Shown here in pieces: positions 17,471 to 25,584 of a stretch of 64,000 nucleotides of DNA. A program made the position numbers and the translations under genes. This DNA is from Flavobacterium sp. K5-23 (lineage in GTDB: Bacteria; Bacteroidota; Bacteroidia; Flavobacteriales; Flavobacteriaceae), in assembly GCF_023278045.1 (NCBI RefSeq), contig NZ_CP056783.1, positions 2,823,501 to 2,887,500 of the forward strand, written 5' to 3'. Within the stretch, counting starts at the first letter, position 1. The number at the start of each line of letters is the position of its first letter. Below the pieces are notes generated by a model that ran no database searches, was not told where the DNA came from, and saw nothing but the letters and a program-made list of their open reading frames with translations.

Positions 17471-19036
17471 ATGAACTTAAAAATCAATAACAGGTTTAGT
17501 ACAGAATTACCCGCAGATCCTGACGAAACAAATGTTACCCGTCAAGTAAAAAATGCTTGTTTCTCCTATGTCACTCCCAAGATTCCTTCTAAACCTCAAC
17601 TAATCCATTTCTCGGAAGAAGTTATTGAATTACTTGGTATTTCAAAAGAAGAAGCGCGATCCACTGAATTCACCAATGTCTTTTCGGGGAAAGAATTACT
17701 TCCAGAATCCCGTCCCTATTCAATGAGCTATGCAGGACATCAGTTTGGGAATTGGGCAGGACAACTAGGTGATGGTAGAGCTATTATCCTAGCCGAAATT
17801 GAAAATCAGCAACAAGTTTACACTTTGCAACTTAAGGGAGCCGGAATGACACCTTATTCTCGTAGTGCTGACGGATTAGCCGTTTTTCGCTCTTCCATTA
17901 GAGAACATTTATGTAGTGAAGCTATGTTTCATTTAGGCGTTCCCACTACTCGATCTCTATCTTTAATTCTTACTGGTGACCAAGTATTGCGTGACGTGAT
18001 GTATGATGGCCATCCTGATTATGAAAAAGGAGCCGTTGTATGTAGAGTTGCGGAATCCTTTATTCGTTTTGGTAATTTCGAACTTTTCTCCTCCCAAAAT
18101 GATATAAAAACATTAAAATCAATTACTGATTTCACCATCAAATATTATTTCCCTGAAATCAAAGGAACAACTAAAGACAGTTACATCCAGTTTTTTCAAG
18201 AGGTTGCTACTAAAACCCGTGATATGGTTGTTCACTGGCAACGTGTGGGTTTTGTTCACGGCGTAATGAATACTGATAATATGTCCATACTAGGTCTTAC
18301 TATAGATTATGGACCTTACGGCTGGCTCGAAGATTACAATCCTAATTGGACGCCTAACACTACCGATAGAGAAAACCGAAGGTATCGTTTTGGGAACCAA
18401 CCCCAAATCGCACTTTGGAATTTGTACCAATTAGCCAATGCTTTGTTTCCTTTAATCGAAGAAGCAACTCCGCTTGAAACTATTTTAAATGATTTCCAAT
18501 CGCAATACGAAATTGATTATCTAAATATGATGCGTAGCAAATTAGGTTTGTTTACCAATGAAGAAAATGACAATCAGCTTATTCATATTCTAACTGAAAA
18601 CCTTCAGCTAATCGAAACGGATATGACTATCTTTTTTAGAAAATTAAGTCAAATACAAAAAGAAGATGCTGTTGAAAAAGCAATGGAAATAATTCAGGAA
18701 TCTTTTTATAAAACAGCGGAAGTAACAGATAAAGTAAAAGATTCATGGTTGTATTGGTTCACCCAATATTTAAGCAGATTACAACAGGAAGAAACAACTG
18801 ATGAAGCCAGAAAAATAGCTATGGACAGAGTCAATCCAAAATATGTGTTTAGAAATTATATGGCACAATTAGCAATTGAAGCAGCTGAAAAAGAAGATTA
18901 TACTTTAATAGAAGAATTACATCTTTTATTAAAAAAACCGTATCAGGAACAATTACAATCTGAAAAATGGTTTACCAAAAGACCCGATTGGGCTAGAGAA
19001 AAAATAGGAAGTTCTATGTTGTCTTGTAGTTCTTAG
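17471..19036 (+). CDS. selO: Protein adenylyltransferase SelO (YdiU/UPF0061)
   Basis: A 521-residue pseudokinase-fold enzyme that transfers AMP from ATP to protein hydroxyl groups (known for E. coli SelO). Diagnostic stretches are G-H-Q-F-G-N-W-A-G-Q-L-G-D-G-R-A, L-K-G-A-G-M-T-P-Y-S-R, D-G-L-A-V-F-R-S-S-I-R-E, H-G-V-M-N-T-D-N-M-S and D-Y-G-P-Y-G-W-L-E-D-Y. Full length for the family. It ends S-C-S-S; many eukaryotic members have selenocysteine near this end, here a Cys codon (TGT) is used. The ATG at 17471 is chosen over a TTG inside the promoter. Converges with the aminotransferase gene, 38 bases away, with no obvious terminator. Confidence 0.95.
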   Translation: MNLKINNRFSTELPADPDETNVTRQVKNACFSYVTPKIPSKPQLIHFSEEVIELLGISKEEARSTEFTNVFSGKELLPESRPYSMSYAGHQFGNWAGQLGDGRAIILAEIENQQQVYTLQLKGAGMTPYSRSADGLAVFRSSIREHLCSEAMFHLGVPTTRSLSLILTGDQVLRDVMYDGHPDYEKGAVVCRVAESFIRFGNFELFSSQNDIKTLKSITDFTIKYYFPEIKGTTKDSYIQFFQEVATKTRDMVVHWQRVGFVHGVMNTDNMSILGLTIDYGPYGWLEDYNPNWTPNTTDRENRRYRFGNQPQIALWNLYQLANALFPLIEEATPLETILNDFQSQYEIDYLNMMRSKLGLFTNEENDNQLIHILTENLQLIETDMTIFFRKLSQIQKEDAVEKAMEIIQESFYKTAEVTDKVKDSWLYWFTQYLSRLQQEETTDEARKIAMDRVNPKYVFRNYMAQLAIEAAEKEDYTLIEELHLLLKKPYQEQLQSEKWFTKRPDWAREKIGSSMLSCSS

Positions 19037-19074
19037 AAGACAACATAAAACATTTCAATTATTCGAATTATAAA

Positions 19075-20571
19075 TTATATCGAAAACCAGTTTTTAACTA
19101 ATACATCTTCAAGTGGCTTTGCCTCTTTGTGTAAAAACTCGTTTGTTTCCTTATTGTATTGGTAATCTAAAGCCCACGTTTTATGGTTTTCAGCCATCGC
19201 TTTGATACTGTTGCAAACCAACTCAATTTCGGCAGTAGTGGTTGTAGGGTGAATTGACATTCTAATCCAACCTGGTTTTCTAATCAAGTCTCCAAGTGTT
19301 ATTTCGTCAATCAATTTATGAGAGGTTTCCTGGTCTACATGCAATAAAAAGTGACCGTAAGTACCCGCACAACTGCAACCACCACGAGTTTGAATTCCAA
19401 ATTTATCATTTAACATTTTCACGCCAAGATTAAAATGCAAGTCATCTATATAAAACGAAATCACTCCTAAACGATCTTGATGTTGACCCGCTAGAATTTT
19501 TATATTGGAGACATCCCCTAATTGAGAGAATATATAATCTACAATTTCGTGTTCTCGTTTCAGGATATTCTCAATCCCCATTTTTTCTTTCAGCTGAATG
19601 GCTAGAGCGGTTTTTATCACCTGTAAGAAACCCGGTGTTCCACCATCTTCCCTATCTTCAATATTGTCAATAAACTTATGTTCGCCCCAAGGATTAGTCC
19701 AAGAAACGGTTCCTCCTCCAGGATTATCAGGAACTAAGTTTTGATATAGTTTTTTATTAAAAATTAAAACACCAGAAGTTCCAGGTCCTCCTAAGAATTT
19801 ATGAGGAGAAAAGAAAATCGCGTCCAAATAACTTTCGGCATCTTCGGGATGCATATCCATAGTTACATAAGGCCCTGAACAAGCAAAATCAACGAAACAA
19901 AGGCCGTTGTTTTGATGCATTAATTTAGCTACATCGTGATATGGAGTTCTAATCCCAGTAACATTCGAACAAGAAGTAATCGAAGCAATTTTAAAACTTC
20001 TTTCTTTATATTCTTCTAATAAAATTTCTAGATTTTCAATACTGAATAAACCTTCATCATCAGAAGGGATAACGACAACATCAGCAATCGTTTCTAACCA
20101 GGTAGTCTGATTTGAATGATGCTCCATGTGTGAAATAAAAACAATAGGTTTTTTCTCAGCAGGAATTACGATGAAATCTTTTAAGTTTTCAGGTACTTTC
20201 AAACCTAAAATACGTTGGAATTTATTAACAACTCCAGTCATTCCTGATCCATCAGTAATAAGAACATCATCACTATTTGCATTTACATGATGTTTGATGA
20301 TGTGACGTGCATGATGGTATGCTTTTGTCATTGCAGTTCCTGAAACAGTAGTTTCAGTATGTGTATTGGCAACAAAAGGACCAAACTCATTCATCAATTT
20401 TTCCTCAATAGGACGATACAAACGACCACTGGCAGTCCAATCTGTATAGATAATTTGTTTTTGTCCGAAAGGAGATTCAAAATCCTGATCGATTCCAATA
20501 ATATTCTTGCGAAACTGTTGGAAATATAATTCTAATTGAGTTGGAGCTTCAGTAATAGTCATTTTATTCAT
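19075..20571 (-). CDS. Aminotransferase class V-fold PLP-dependent enzyme (NifS/Csd-like)
   Basis: A 498-residue PLP enzyme of the class V fold. Visible are the PLP-lysine region F-F-S-P-H-K-F-L-G-G-P-G-T-S-G, the H-M-E-H-H-S-N segment, D-F-A-C-S-G-P-Y and a late Q-T-R-G-G-C-S-C-A-G-T-Y. The last is like the mobile Cys loop of cysteine desulfurases, so a role in sulfur transfer is possible, but the substrate is unknown; no suf or isc genes adjoin. The start is ATG 20571 or, as likely, ATG 20562: the promoter -7 box lies at 20581-20588, which leaves almost no leader. A TTG at 20610 is excluded because it is the -33 box. Confidence 0.88.
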   Translation of the reverse strand: MNKMTITEAPTQLELYFQQFRKNIIGIDQDFESPFGQKQIIYTDWTASGRLYRPIEEKLMNEFGPFVANTHTETTVSGTAMTKAYHHARHIIKHHVNANSDDVLITDGSGMTGVVNKFQRILGLKVPENLKDFIVIPAEKKPIVFISHMEHHSNQTTWLETIADVVVIPSDDEGLFSIENLEILLEEYKERSFKIASITSCSNVTGIRTPYHDVAKLMHQNNGLCFVDFACSGPYVTMDMHPEDAESYLDAIFFSPHKFLGGPGTSGVLIFNKKLYQNLVPDNPGGGTVSWTNPWGEHKFIDNIEDREDGGTPGFLQVIKTALAIQLKEKMGIENILKREHEIVDYIFSQLGDVSNIKILAGQHQDRLGVISFYIDDLHFNLGVKMLNDKFGIQTRGGCSCAGTYGHFLLHVDQETSHKLIDEITLGDLIRKPGWIRMSIHPTTTTAEIELVCNSIKAMAENHKTWALDYQYNKETNEFLHKEAKPLEDVLVKNWFSI

Positions 20572-20580
20572 AATTTGTAT

Positions 20581-20610
20581 CAAAGATATAGATTTTTGTG
20601 AACTATACAA
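20581..20610 (-). promoter_or_regulatory. Promoter of the aminotransferase gene, nearly leaderless
   Basis: On the minus strand TTG (20610-20608), 19 bases, TATCTTTG (20588-20581). A start point about 5-7 bases further falls within a few bases of the ATG at 20571 and about 13 of the ATG at 20562. Confidence 0.7.
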
Positions 20611-20715
20611 TTATTGAAAAGCCACTATCCCCTTGTAACGGTTAAAATATAAGAAATTACAAACAGCCTAGTAAATTAATACCGCTGATCTTTATAAATT
20701 AGCCCGATTGTCAGT

Positions 20716-20954
20716 TCGAGCGCAGTCGAGAACCATTGCCGCATCTCGACTGTACTCGATGTCAATTTCATTAAGTTAAGGATTCGTCAGTTCGAGTTGA
20801 GTAATAATTTGCGATAGAAAATTATCACGAGGTATCGAGCACAGTCGAGAACCATTGCCGAATCTCGACTGTGCTCGATGTCAATTTCATTAAGTTAAGG
20901 ATTCGTCAGTTCGAGTTGAGTAATAATTTGCGATAGAAAATTATCACGAGGTAT
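20716..20954. repeat. Two 119-bp tandem copies of a REP-like palindromic element
   Basis: The copies share gagaaccattgccg, then a TCTCGACTG...CTCGAT arm, gtcaatttcattaagttaagg and attatcacgaggtatcgag, with only a few differences. In the second copy ATCGAGCACAGTCGAGA (20834-20850) and TCTCGACTGTGCTCGAT (20862-20878) form a perfect 17-bp stem around an 11-nt loop; the first copy has an imperfect version. Similar TCGAG/CTCGA palindromes are common between flavobacterial genes. Confidence 0.85.
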
Positions 20955-21137
20955 CGAGAACCCTTTTGTTTTAGAGGCTTCTCGATACAATTTCAGACAT
21001 TAAAGCTATCGCATTAATGTTTAAAATCACTCGAAGTGACGGGTGAATCAGCATAACTTAATGACATTGCGCTCAATATGACAAAAAGACTTTGGACTAA
21101 AATATATTGAAAAATGCTATAACAACCCTACTTAATA

Positions 21138-21180
21138 AAAACAAATAACCCTTTCAAAGAATTTACTTTGAAAGGGTTAC
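21138..21180 (-). terminator. Terminator of the beta-barrel protein gene
   Basis: A 14-bp perfect stem TAACCCTTTCAAAG / CTTTGAAAGGGTTA (21146-21159 with 21166-21179), followed on the minus strand by a T-rich tract. Confidence 0.88.
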
Positions 21181-21203
21181 CCATTAATAAACCATTATAA
21201 AAT

Positions 21204-21788
21204 CTATAAATCAAATCCAACTGAAAAATGCCAAACACGATTATTAGCTTTATTATTTTCATATAAATCTCCTAAACCCAAGTGATAACGAACACCAAAG
21301 CTTATTCCAGAATCCGTTTTAAAACCTCCTCCAAAATTCATTCCCCAATCAAAATTGTTTGGATCTCTTTCTGTTGTACTACTAACAAACCCTTTATATT
21401 CTTCCTTATGTGAAATAGCTAATCCTACTTGTGGACCTGCTTCCAAAAAGAAGTTCTTTGAAGGATATGCTTTTAGCATTACCGGTAAATTGATGTAATC
21501 TAATTTTTGGGTAAATGTCGCCCCATTTGCATATTTTTCTTCAAACCCTTGTTGAGAATACATTAATTCTGGTTGGATTGAGAAAGATTCGCTTATAAAA
21601 GACTCCCCATAAACTCCTACGTGAAATCCATGACGTTGTCCTGTTTCTCCTTCCCCATCATAATTGACAGCGGCTAAATTATATCCTCCTTTGATTCCCG
21701 CATGAGATTTAGAAGTTGAATTGTTCTGTGCATTTATTGTTGATAGTACACCAAAAAATAAAGCGAGTGTTAAATAGGTATTTTTCAT
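21204..21788 (-). CDS. Porin family outer-membrane beta-barrel protein
   Basis: A 194-residue protein with signal peptide (about 1-20, I-N-A-Q) and a barrel of the OMP_b-brl_2 / PorT-like type: G-I-K-G-G-Y-N-L-A at the start, Q-P-E-L-M-Y-S-Q-Q-G-F, a G-P-Q-V-G-L-A strand, and a C-terminal F-S-V-G-F-D-L. The function is unknown; such small barrels are common outer-membrane proteins. It is last in a minus-strand row after the metalloprotease gene (50-base gap). Confidence 0.88.
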   Translation of the reverse strand: MKNTYLTLALFFGVLSTINAQNNSTSKSHAGIKGGYNLAAVNYDGEGETGQRHGFHVGVYGESFISESFSIQPELMYSQQGFEEKYANGATFTQKLDYINLPVMLKAYPSKNFFLEAGPQVGLAISHKEEYKGFVSSTTERDPNNFDWGMNFGGGFKTDSGISFGVRYHLGLGDLYENNKANNRVWHFSVGFDL

Positions 21789-21838
21789 TTTGTTTGTTTT
21801 TAATTATTTATTTCAATTAGTATTCAAATTTTTCTTTC

Positions 21839-22615
21839 TTACTTTCCTCCGTTTGCTTTTAAATCGGCTAAGCATTGTGCATCTAGTTTTGGGGCTGAAC
21901 CACCAGAAACCATATTAGAAATTCCGCTTCCTGTTTCTGCTGACCAATACATTAAACAACTTTCCACATTACAATGTTTTGCATGAGATCCATCTTCATG
22001 GTTGCTTTGTAGCTTTGCGCCTAAATTGGTGAGGCCAAGTATATGACCAAACTCATGTGTTATCACCGTAGTTTCAACTAAGCTTCTACTTGGCTTTAAA
22101 GGACTATCGCTTAAACTTTGAATTGTTTTTTCGTAAATAACAAATGATGTATTTCTATAAGCTGTTCCTAGTACTGATCCTGAACTGGTGTTGCTTGCTG
22201 ATTCTCCATCTACAAAAAGAACCCAAACCGCAATTTGATTTGAAGTATTGTATTTCGTTCTATTGGCATCTTCAATTGCTATAATTTCTTCATTGGTAAA
22301 AGTGGCTTTTCCAGATGATGGTATAGCTCTTTTTAAAATACTTATACCTTGTGATTTATTAACTCTTTCATTAAGAAAGCTGACAAAATTATTAATTGCA
22401 GCTGTGCTTGGTTCGTATCCCTGAACATACACTACTTCAACAACCATACTTTTAAAAGTATCATCTGACAATAAATCATAGGACGAACTTCCAGTTGCTT
22501 TTTTATTATTAGAAACTAAATTTCCGCCTACAGTAGCTCCATTTGAACTGTCTTCTTGAGAGCAAGACACTATAAACAAACATATTATTGTAAAAGCCGC
22601 TATTATTTTTTTCAT
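21839..22615 (-). CDS. Membrane metalloprotease lipoprotein (metzincin-like)
   Basis: A 258-residue lipoprotein (signal 1-17, Cys18 in I-V-S-C-S). The zinc site H-E-F-G-H at 187-191 continues I-L-G-L-T-N-L-G. Position 197, where many metzincins have the third His, is Asn, so His206 (S-N-H-E-D) is a possible third ligand. A Cys-x4-Cys pair (C215, C220) leads into L-M-Y-W, a likely Met-turn; this resembles the H-C-x4-C-x-M arrangement of archaemetzincins. It probably acts at the outer membrane on peptides or proteins; the substrate is unknown. The neighbouring lipoprotein gene is separated by a strong hairpin. Confidence 0.82.
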   Translation of the reverse strand: MKKIIAAFTIICLFIVSCSQEDSSNGATVGGNLVSNNKKATGSSSYDLLSDDTFKSMVVEVVYVQGYEPSTAAINNFVSFLNERVNKSQGISILKRAIPSSGKATFTNEEIIAIEDANRTKYNTSNQIAVWVLFVDGESASNTSSGSVLGTAYRNTSFVIYEKTIQSLSDSPLKPSRSLVETTVITHEFGHILGLTNLGAKLQSNHEDGSHAKHCNVESCLMYWSAETGSGISNMVSGGSAPKLDAQCLADLKANGGK

Positions 22616-22639
22616 CTTTTTCTTTTAAAATTCATTATT

Positions 22640-22690
22640 TTAAATTTAAACAACAGTTATAAAAAGAGATAACTGTTGTTTAAATTTTAT
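22640..22690 (-). terminator. Strong hairpin between two lipoprotein genes
   Basis: A 19-bp perfect stem (22642-22660 with 22669-22687; core AACAACAGTTAT / ATAACTGTTGTT) with an 8-nt loop, directly after the stop at 22706. It should end or strongly reduce transcription into the metalloprotease gene. Confidence 0.85.
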
Positions 22691-22705
22691 AAAATCAATA
22701 CTTAC

Positions 22706-23749
22706 TTATATTTGTTTCAACACTACTGTTATAGCAGCGTTAGTTGTGCTTTGTAATGAAACTGATGTAGCATTAAAGCTTGTTACTTTCCAAGTGTTAT
22801 TTAATAAACTGAAAGAAGTATTTCCTGTAAAATTCAGTTTTAAAAACACATCCAGTTGTGAACTAACAGCATACGTTCCATTTACAGTATTGTTTAATGA
22901 ATTTACAGCTTTAACAGTTAGATTATTTGCAAAATCTACAGTATACCCTTGATAATCTGTTGCTGTTTGTACTCCAGCCGTTAAAAATGAATCAACCTTA
23001 AACATACCATTAACAATAATAGTCTCTAATTTTTTCGTGTTTTGAGCTGCTGTATCTATTGTTGCTTTTGTTTTAAGAGAAGCAGTAATAGCAGCTTGAA
23101 ATTCAGCATCACCAGATACAGTTATTTTTGAACCATCAATAAGTGTCACACTCATAGGATATTTAACTGAAAACAACTCTGCACTACTTACATTAGACAT
23201 ATACGCATATAATTCTTGTTTAGATTTGATAACTACACTTCCAGTTTGTTCTAATTTAATGTTATATGTTAAAATAGTAATTGGAAAAGTAATGCTTACA
23301 GATGAAATGGCATCTTGACCAGAAGATTGTGCAGTTGTACAAGCGTTTACAATGGCATTATATTCCGTTTGGTTATTTACACTAACCTCTGTATAGTTAC
23401 TTGTTTTTACTTTTAAAGGAAATTGTAACACTACAGTATCTTGATCATTATTAAACTGACCTAGAATCGAAATCACCTGAGCATAATCCAATTGACTAAA
23501 AAGAGTAACTCTTGTTCCATTTACTATTGCAGTTGCAGGCAATACAATTGATGAACATGAAGCACCATCTAAAAAATCATCAGATGAACCATCATACATC
23601 CCAGTACGTTTATAGTTGTTAGCAGTAGTTGAGTTAGCAGCGTTTGTATTTGGGTTTTGACCTTGTACATCGTCTACTTCACTTTGACATGATGTAAATC
23701 CTAATATTGACATCAATGCAATTCCGGTAATGATTCTTAACTTTTTCAT
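22706..23749 (-). CDS. Lipoprotein of unknown function, divergent from the sigma/FecR/TonB cluster
   Basis: A 347-residue lipoprotein (signal 1-20, Cys21 in G-F-T-S-C-Q). A short low-complexity Asn/Thr stretch follows (about 32-46). The rest is beta-rich, with two similar-looking modules: F-P-L-K-V-K-T-x-N-Y-T-E-V-S-V-N-N-Q-T-E-Y-x-A-I and Y-P-M-S-V-T-L-I-D-G-S-K-I-T-V-S-G-D-A-E-F-Q-A-A-I, suggesting an internal duplication. I do not know the family. Its promoter carries the same bipartite motif as the fecR promoter, so it is probably controlled by the ECF sigma factor encoded opposite and may be a surface partner of the TonB receptor. Confidence 0.75.
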   Translation of the reverse strand: MKKLRIITGIALMSILGFTSCQSEVDDVQGQNPNTNAANSTTANNYKRTGMYDGSSDDFLDGASCSSIVLPATAIVNGTRVTLFSQLDYAQVISILGQFNNDQDTVVLQFPLKVKTSNYTEVSVNNQTEYNAIVNACTTAQSSGQDAISSVSITFPITILTYNIKLEQTGSVVIKSKQELYAYMSNVSSAELFSVKYPMSVTLIDGSKITVSGDAEFQAAITASLKTKATIDTAAQNTKKLETIIVNGMFKVDSFLTAGVQTATDYQGYTVDFANNLTVKAVNSLNNTVNGTYAVSSQLDVFLKLNFTGNTSFSLLNNTWKVTSFNATSVSLQSTTNAAITVVLKQI

Positions 23750-23799
23750 AATTTATCTTTTTAAATTTTATAGGCGATGTTTTTTAATGCCTTTCTGTT

Positions 23800-23830
23800 A
23801 GTAAGACAACCAACACTTATTTTACCCTAC
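23800..23830 (-). promoter_or_regulatory. Putative ECF sigma promoter of the lipoprotein gene
   Basis: On the minus strand GTAGGGTAAA, then 10 bases, then GTTGTCTTACTA, about 50 bases before the ATG. The two blocks and the spacing are identical to those at 24622-24653. Confidence 0.75.
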
Positions 23831-24076
23831 CCTCATTTTAAAATAAATTTTATTTTTTTTTAATTCGAAATCAAATCTCTTTTAAAAAAAAACAAAAATA
23901 AATATTTATAGCCATTCCTACATTATACAATTACCCCTTTTTATTATAAAATTCACATTTAAAGAATTAATAAACTTAATAAAAACTATATTCCCTTATA
24001 CAATTCTAATAGTACTTTTTAAATACACAACTTTATCTTAATCCAAAAAATATTTTACTTTTACAATCTACTAAAA
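23831..24076. other. AT-rich divergent intergenic region
   Basis: Together with the promoter site at 23800-23830 this forms the roughly 330-base gap between the lipoprotein and sigma genes. It is extremely AT-rich. TACTTTTA at 24057-24064 is a near match to the -7 consensus and may drive the sigma gene. Nothing else is seen. Confidence 0.4.
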
Positions 24077-24607
24077 ATGAATTTGCATTCAATGAGCGAC
24101 GAAAAAACGAACCTTTGTGAGGAATCTCACTTCAATCACTTTTACATCAAGAATGTGCAATCGGCCACGAATTTTGCTTATTATAAATGTGGGGATAGAG
24201 ATGCCGCATTAGATTTAGTACAAGATGCATTTACTAAAATATGGGAAAATTGTTCTCAAATTGATTTTACTAAAGTAAAGACCTATTTACTTACCACAGT
24301 AAACAATCTATTTCTAAATACCATAAAACATAAAAAAGTGGTTCTGGCTTTCGCCAAAGAGTCTCCCAATCTGGATATCACCAATCAAAGTCCAGAATAT
24401 TTATTAGAAGAAGAAGAATTCAAAGAAAAACTGCAAAATGCGATTGCCTCTTTGACAGAAGCGCAGCGCGAAGTTTTTTTAATGAACCGTATTGACGGTA
24501 AGAAATACCGCGAAATTGCCGAGTTACTTGATATATCACAAAAAGCAGTCGAAAAAAGAATGTCGGGAGCACTGAAAATATTAAAAGCACAGATCGAAAA
24601 CATATAA
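24077..24607 (+). CDS. RNA polymerase ECF sigma factor (FecI-like)
   Basis: A 176-residue sigma-70 family protein of the extracytoplasmic-function group. Region 2 spans about 27-90 (D-A-L-D-L-V-Q-D-A-F-T-K-I-W-E-N, the helix that contacts the -10) and region 4 about 115-172 (A-L-x-E-x-Q-R-E-V-F-L-x-x-R-I-D-G-K-K-Y-R-E-I-A-E-L-L-D-I-S-Q-K-A-V-E-K-R-M). The start is the ATG at 24077; a second ATG at 24092 (M-S-D-E-K) is an alternative. Followed by fecR and a TonB receptor, the standard surface-signalling triplet. The shared motif before fecR and before the divergent lipoprotein gene is the likely target. Confidence 0.93.
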   Translation: MNLHSMSDEKTNLCEESHFNHFYIKNVQSATNFAYYKCGDRDAALDLVQDAFTKIWENCSQIDFTKVKTYLLTTVNNLFLNTIKHKKVVLAFAKESPNLDITNQSPEYLLEEEEFKEKLQNAIASLTEAQREVFLMNRIDGKKYREIAELLDISQKAVEKRMSGALKILKAQIENI

Positions 24608-24621
24608 TTAATTGATTTGTA

Positions 24622-24653
24622 GTAGGGTAAATTCAAATTGAGTTGTCTTACTA
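24622..24653 (+). promoter_or_regulatory. Putative ECF sigma promoter of fecR
   Basis: GTAGGGTAAA (24622-24631), 10 bases, GTTGTCTTACTA (24642-24653), 16 bases before the fecR ATG. Same blocks and spacing as before the divergent lipoprotein gene. Confidence 0.75.
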
Positions 24654-24669
24654 TTATAGAGGTTCAAAA

Positions 24670-25584
24670 ATGAAAAACGAAAAAGAAATACTAAAATGGC
24701 TCAATGGGGAACTCTCCAATCAAGAAATTGAAGATTTAAAAAAATCTGAAGGATCAGACACGCTGGAGAAAATCGCTCATTACTCATCACTATTGGAAAC
24801 ACCAAAAGTAGATGCGCAAAAAGCATTAGACCAATTTAAAGCCAGAGACAAATCTAAAAAGGAAACCAAAGTTAGAACGCTAAACTTTAAACCCTATTAT
24901 AGAATAGCTGCAGCATTAGTAGTACTGTTAACGAGCGCCTATTTCTTGTTTTACAACACCACAACAGAATTTGAAACACAAATTGCCCAAACTAAAACAT
25001 TCCACCTTCCGGATGATTCTGAAGTATTGTTAAATGCGGCTTCAAAAATAACCTTCAAGGAAAAAGAATGGAAGGACAAACGTAATTTAACCCTAGAAGG
25101 TGAAGCCTATTTTCAGGTTAAAAAAGGGCAAACCTTTAGTGTCAGCACTGCTGATGGTGTGGTTCAAGTTCTTGGAACACATTTTAACGTAAAGCAACGC
25201 AAAAATTATTTTGAAGTGAGTTGTTTCGAAGGATTGGTTAGCGTAACCCACAATAACGAAACCGTTAAGCTACCACCAGGGAAAACATTTAGATTAATCA
25301 ATAACACTATTGAAGATGTTCCCGATTTTAATGCTCAAAATCCTTCTTGGATGCAAAAAGAATCGAGCTTTGACCGAATTCCTCTAGATCAAGTTATAGC
25401 CGAATTAGAGCGTCAATATGATATTAAAATTAAGATTGAAGGAGTAGATACTTCTAAATTGTTTACTGGAAGTTTCACCCATTCGAATAAAAAAATAGCG
25501 CTGGAAGCTATTACTATTCCGCTTAAATTGAGTTACAAACTAGAAGGTAAAACCGTTATATTTTACAACTATGGAGTTCAATAA
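24670..25584 (+). CDS. FecR family anti-sigma / signal transducer
   Basis: A 304-residue inner-membrane protein. An N-terminal cytoplasmic part (1-70) would bind the sigma factor, one transmembrane helix lies at about 77-95 (R-I-A-A-A-L-V-V-L-L-T-S-A-Y-F-L-F), and a FecR domain covers about 105-200 (F-x-L-P-D-D-S-E-V-L-L-N-A-A-S-K-I and L-E-G-E-A-Y-F-Q-V). A C-terminal STN-like domain (about 228-300) contains S-S-F-D-R-I-P-L-D-Q-V-I-A-E-L-E-R-Q-Y-D. It relays the receptor state to the sigma factor. The ATG at 24670 is chosen; an in-frame TTG at 24643 lies inside the promoter motif. Its 3' end overlaps the receptor gene by 14 bases. Confidence 0.92.
   Translation: MKNEKEILKWLNGELSNQEIEDLKKSEGSDTLEKIAHYSSLLETPKVDAQKALDQFKARDKSKKETKVRTLNFKPYYRIAAALVVLLTSAYFLFYNTTTEFETQIAQTKTFHLPDDSEVLLNAASKITFKEKEWKDKRNLTLEGEAYFQVKKGQTFSVSTADGVVQVLGTHFNVKQRKNYFEVSCFEGLVSVTHNNETVKLPPGKTFRLINNTIEDVPDFNAQNPSWMQKESSFDRIPLDQVIAELERQYDIKIKIEGVDTSKLFTGSFTHSNKKIALEAITIPLKLSYKLEGKTVIFYNYGVQ

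Larger units (their letters stand above)
20611..21203. other. Gene-free region carrying palindromic repeats
   Basis: No coding capacity seen. It is occupied mainly by the 119-bp duplicated repeat and further fragments of the same TCGAG-rich family (to about 21050), then a strong terminator for the minus-strand gene. Confidence 0.7.

Noticed and set aside
22746..22952. Plus-strand ORF within the minus-strand lipoprotein gene
   Set aside because: Antisense shadow without start signals or family similarity.
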